Below, piece by piece: positions 5,571-8,437 of a DNA stretch of 8,437 nt. The notes under the pieces are model-generated. The model ran no database searches. It was not told the DNA's origin and saw only the letters and a list, made by a program, of their open reading frames with translations. The stretch comes from an uncultured Eubacteriales bacterium (GTDB taxonomy: Bacteria; Bacillota; Clostridia; Oscillospirales; CAG-272). The stretch's first letter is position 1; the number at the start of each line of letters is the position of its first letter. The stretch spans positions 1-8,437 of the forward strand of contig CATLAS010000022.1 in NCBI GenBank assembly GCA_949878535.1, in the 5' to 3' direction. Position numbers and translations under genes: made by a program.

Positions 5571-5981
5571 ATGAACAGAGAAGAACTGAAAAATATCCTT
5601 CCCCATCGGGAGCCAATGCTCCTTGTGGATGATGTTATACTGACAGAGGACGGCGAGTGCGTTGCCCATTACACCGTACGGGGCGATGAATTTTTCCTGC
5701 AGGGACATTTTCCGGGTAATCCTATCGTCCCCGGCGTTATCCTCTGCGAAATGGCTGCACAATCCTCCGCTGTTTTACTCACAGACGCAGTTCGGGGCAA
5801 AACACCAATGTATACTGGTATCAACAACGTGAAATTCCGCAAAAGCGCCAAACCTGGCGATACGTTGGAATTCCGCTGCCGCCTCAGCCGTGCAAAGCAT
5901 CCCTTTTACTTCATCACTGGTGAAGCTACAATAGAAGGACAGCGCGTAATGAGCGGGGATTTTTCCTTTGCAATTGTGTAA
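5571..5981 (+). CDS. fabZ: 3-hydroxyacyl-ACP dehydratase
   Basis: FabZ is a hot-dog-fold enzyme that dehydrates 3-hydroxyacyl-ACP to trans-2-enoyl-ACP, the substrate of FabK. The product has 136 residues, slightly short of the usual 140-150. Motifs are LPHREPMLLVD (10-20) and GHFPGNPIVPGVILCEMAAQ (45-64), with catalytic His46 and Glu60 at the conserved spacing of 14. NNVKFRKSAKPGD follows. Its Shine-Dalgarno AGAGGA (5556-5561) lies inside accB and only 2 nt separate the genes, so the two are probably coupled. No FabA, FabM or FabN isomerase is in the window. Whether this FabZ could isomerise cannot be told from sequence. Confidence 0.96.
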   Translation: MNREELKNILPHREPMLLVDDVILTEDGECVAHYTVRGDEFFLQGHFPGNPIVPGVILCEMAAQSSAVLLTDAVRGKTPMYTGINNVKFRKSAKPGDTLEFRCRLSRAKHPFYFITGEATIEGQRVMSGDFSFAIV

Positions 5982-5999
5982 AGAAAGGCACTGAATACT

Positions 6000-7346
6000 A
6001 TGTTTTCAAAAATACTCATTGCAAACCGGGGAGAAATCGCCGTCCGTGTAATCCGCGCCTGCAAGGAAATGGGCATCACCACCGTGGCTGTGTATTCCGA
6101 AGCAGATGCACAAGCACTGCACACCAATCTTGCTGATGAAAGCTACTGTATCGGTGCTGCCGCTGTAAAAGACAGTTACCTGAATATGGACGCAATTCTC
6201 TGCGCAGCTCAAAGCAGTCACGCCCAGGCAATTCACCCCGGATACGGATTACTTTCAGAAAACCCAGAATTTGCCCGCAGATGTGAAGAAAACGGCATCG
6301 TTTTCATCGGTCCCTCTGCCGAAACCATCTCCCGCATGGGAGATAAAGATGCAGCACGGCACGCCATGATTTCTGCAGGCGTACCTGTAGTTGAAGGCAC
6401 CGAGCTTTTGTCATCCGCCGAGGAAGCGCAGGAAGAAGCGAACAAAATCGGATATCCCGTACTGCTGAAAGCCCGCAGCGGCGGCGGCGGGCGGGGCATT
6501 CGTCCCGTATATGACGCAGACGGAATCAAAGCCGCATTCGAAGCAGCCCGGGCGGAAGCGCTGTCTGCCTTTGGTGACGGCGAACTGTATATGGAAAAAT
6601 TTCTGAAGCCCGCTAAGCACATAGAAGTTCAGATCCTCTGCGACCGGGAAGGAAATGTCGCCGTATTGGGCGATCGGGACTGTTCCGTACAGCGGCGCAA
6701 TCAGAAATTGATTGAAGAAGCCCCTGCGCCGACACTGGATGAAGCAGTGCGGCAGGAACTGTATAAAGCGTCTGTGGCTGCGGCAAAAGCCGTAGGATAT
6801 GAAGGAGCCGGCACAATCGAATATCTGCTGTGTCCCGACGGAACCTTCCGTTTCATGGAAATGAACACCCGTTTGCAAGTAGAACACTCCGTAACAGAAA
6901 TGGTTTGCGGAATTGATATTGTGAAATGGCAGATTCGCATTGCGGCAGGACTGCCGATCAGCTTTTCCGAAAGTGAAATTGGCAGAACCGGGCATGCAAT
7001 CGAATGCCGAATCTGTGCAGAGCATCCCTATACCTTTATGCCCGGTGCAGGCGAAATCAAAATTCTGCATGTACCCGGCGGCATGGGCGTACGATTCGAT
7101 TCTGCAATTTATCAGAACTATGTTGTTCCGCCCTGCTACGATTCTATGTTAGGCAAGCTGATTGTGTATTCTCACACCCGAGAGGAAGCAATCCGTAAAA
7201 TGCGCAGCGCGCTGTCCGAACTGGTCATTGACGGCATCTGGCAAAACAGCGAACTGCATCTGGATATTTTGTCTCAGGATCCATTCCTGGACGGCACATA
7301 TTCAACCGACTTTATGAATGATTTGGTCGAAACGTTCAAATCGTAA
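6000..7346 (+). CDS. accC: biotin carboxylase subunit of acetyl-CoA carboxylase
   Basis: AccC uses ATP and bicarbonate to carboxylate the biotin on AccB. The product has 448 residues, the usual size. It opens with FSKILIANRGEIAVRVIRAC, followed by AIHPGYGLLSEN and the ATP-grasp domain. The glycine-rich loop is GGGGRG (161-166), preceded by Lys157. KHIEVQILCD and GDRDCSVQRRNQKLIEEAP follow. The metal and catalytic residues are Glu287, Asn289 and Arg291 in EMNTRLQVEH. The C-terminal lid (AIECRICAEHP, PPCYDSMLGKLIVY) is present. Two small departures from the commonest forms are Arg-Ser in KARSGGGGRG and EHS instead of EHP after RLQV. Single-domain length and operon position exclude pyruvate or propionyl-CoA carboxylase. 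The Shine-Dalgarno is AAAGG at 5984-5988. Confidence 0.96.
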   Translation: MFSKILIANRGEIAVRVIRACKEMGITTVAVYSEADAQALHTNLADESYCIGAAAVKDSYLNMDAILCAAQSSHAQAIHPGYGLLSENPEFARRCEENGIVFIGPSAETISRMGDKDAARHAMISAGVPVVEGTELLSSAEEAQEEANKIGYPVLLKARSGGGGRGIRPVYDADGIKAAFEAARAEALSAFGDGELYMEKFLKPAKHIEVQILCDREGNVAVLGDRDCSVQRRNQKLIEEAPAPTLDEAVRQELYKASVAAAKAVGYEGAGTIEYLLCPDGTFRFMEMNTRLQVEHSVTEMVCGIDIVKWQIRIAAGLPISFSESEIGRTGHAIECRICAEHPYTFMPGAGEIKILHVPGGMGVRFDSAIYQNYVVPPCYDSMLGKLIVYSHTREEAIRKMRSALSELVIDGIWQNSELHLDILSQDPFLDGTYSTDFMNDLVETFKS

Positions 7347-7375
7347 TATAGGTTTCAAAAGAAAGGACAGCCACT

Positions 7376-8212
7376 ATGGATTTGAAAGCGCTGTTTAAAA
7401 AAGCAGGCAACACACTGGAAGGCGGCGTGCGCATTGTTAAAAAAAGAAATTCTACCCTGTCATGCCCCCGCTGCGGCAGTGAATACGATAAAGACAGTGT
7501 CCTGAAAAATCACTGGGCCTGCCCGCGCTGCGGCGGATATTTCAGAATGAGCGCCCGCCGCAGGCTCCGTTTTCTCTGCGATGAGGACACCTTCCGGGAA
7601 TTTGACAGAGAGCTTACCACTAAAGATATTCTCGAATTTCCCGGATATCCTGAAAAACTCGCCAAATCCGCAGAAAAATGCGGACAAAAAGAAGGCGTTC
7701 TCTGCGGCGAATGCAAAATCGGCGGGCATGACACCTGTATTTTCATTATGGAACCAGATTTCATGATGGGCTCCATGGGCAGTGTTATAGGAGAAAAAAT
7801 CACCCGCCTGTTTGAATATGCCACAGAACAGCATCTGCCCGTGGTCGGGTTCACTGTCTCCGGCGGCGCACGCATGCAGGAAGGAATTGTATCCCTGATG
7901 CAGATGGCAAAGGTATCCGGGGCGGTGAAACGTCACAGCGACAGCGGAAACTTTTATCTGACCGTTATCACCAATCCCACTACCGGCGGCGTAACTGCAA
8001 GCTTTGCTATGCTGGGAGATGTAATAATTGCAGAACCTGGCGCACTAATCGGATTTGCAGGTCCCCGGGTTATAGAGCAAACCATCCGGCAAAATCTGCC
8101 GAAAGGATTTCAGCGTTCCGATTTTTTGTTATCCCATGGATTTCTGGATGCAGTTGTACCCCGTCAGGAACTGAAAGATTTTATCATTAAAATGCTGCGT
8201 ATACACGCGTGA
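7376..8212 (+). CDS. accD: acetyl-CoA carboxylase carboxyltransferase beta subunit
   Basis: AccD pairs with AccA to move the carboxyl group from carboxybiotin to acetyl-CoA, giving malonyl-CoA. The product has 278 residues, in the family range. The N-terminal zinc ribbon has all four cysteines: Cys30 and Cys33 (CPRC), Cys49 and Cys52 (CPRC). The crotonase-like core carries FMMGSMGSVIGEKI, VSGGARMQEG (161-170), TNPTTGGVTASFAMLGD and the signature ALIGFAGPRVIEQT, then LPKGFQRSDFLLSHGFLD. The start is set by AAAGGA (7362-7367), 8 nt upstream. It follows accC by 29 nt and precedes accA by 22 nt, as expected for subunits made in equal amounts. Confidence 0.97.
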   Translation: MDLKALFKKAGNTLEGGVRIVKKRNSTLSCPRCGSEYDKDSVLKNHWACPRCGGYFRMSARRRLRFLCDEDTFREFDRELTTKDILEFPGYPEKLAKSAEKCGQKEGVLCGECKIGGHDTCIFIMEPDFMMGSMGSVIGEKITRLFEYATEQHLPVVGFTVSGGARMQEGIVSLMQMAKVSGAVKRHSDSGNFYLTVITNPTTGGVTASFAMLGDVIIAEPGALIGFAGPRVIEQTIRQNLPKGFQRSDFLLSHGFLDAVVPRQELKDFIIKMLRIHA

Positions 8213-8234
8213 ATTTGTACCAGGGGAGAGGGAC

Positions 8235-8437
8235 ATGACAATTTTTGAAAAAATACAATATACACGCAGCGGCAAACGTCCCACTGCGTCAGCATATATA
8301 AATGCGCTGTTTACCGATTTCATTGAACTCCATGGAGATCGCCGATTTGGAGATGACAGTGCTGTAATCGGCGGAATCGCAATGCTGGGAGATACCCCGG
8401 TAACTGTAATCGGCATAGAAAAAGGCACTGATACCAA
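8235..8437 (+). CDS. accA: acetyl-CoA carboxylase carboxyltransferase alpha subunit, cut by window end
   Basis: Only the first 67 codons are present; the family is about 255-320 residues. The visible protein begins MTIFEKIQYTRSGKRPTASA and continues with INALFTDFIELHGDRRFGDD and AVIGGIAMLGDTPVTVIGIEKGTDT, which is the conserved N-terminal part of AccA. The start lies close to the RPTA segment, so this is the short form seen in many Bacillota, without the longer N-terminal helix of the E. coli protein. A purine-rich Shine-Dalgarno (AGGGGAG, 8222-8228) precedes it by 6 nt. Confidence 0.93.
   Translation, partial: MTIFEKIQYTRSGKRPTASAYINALFTDFIELHGDRRFGDDSAVIGGIAMLGDTPVTVIGIEKGTDT

Overview
This window holds one continuous plus-strand operon for bacterial type II fatty acid synthesis together with acetyl-CoA carboxylase. 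The gene order is fabH (5' end missing) - acpP - fabK - fabD - fabG - fabF - accB - fabZ - accC - accD - accA (3' end missing). All complete genes are intact and carry their family's catalytic or cofactor residues. No gene is supported on the minus strand, and I see no mobile element, tRNA, rRNA or CRISPR array.

The order is the same as the core of the streptococcal fab/acc cluster and is also found in clostridia. Together with FabK as the only enoyl reductase, a short AccA that begins close to its conserved core, strong GGAGG-type ribosome binding sites and moderate G+C, this points to Bacillota. A gut-type clostridium (Oscillospiraceae/Ruminococcaceae-like) is my best guess, but the sequence does not prove it.

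Layout. Bases 2-927 hold the end of fabH and acpP. Bases 928-1064 are a hairpin-rich gap with a strong terminator-like stem. Bases 1065-3647 hold fabK, fabD and fabG, which overlap and look translationally coupled. Bases 3648-3732 are an 85-nt gap before fabF (3733-4962). Bases 4963-5118 are a second hairpin-rich gap, with a Shine-Dalgarno-led 15-codon ORF that ends at a terminator-like stem. Bases 5119-8437 hold accB, fabZ, accC, accD and the start of accA, tightly spaced.

How the genes work together. AccB, AccC and the AccD/AccA carboxyltransferase make malonyl-CoA. FabD moves the malonyl group to the acyl carrier protein AcpP. FabH starts the chain from acetyl-CoA and malonyl-ACP. FabF, FabG, FabZ and FabK then run each elongation round: condensation, ketoreduction, dehydration and enoyl reduction. 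The protein content is ordinary for this pathway. The signals that deserve a second look are in the three gaps, which look like places where expression of successive operon segments could be set separately. I found no sign of an undescribed enzymatic or defence system.
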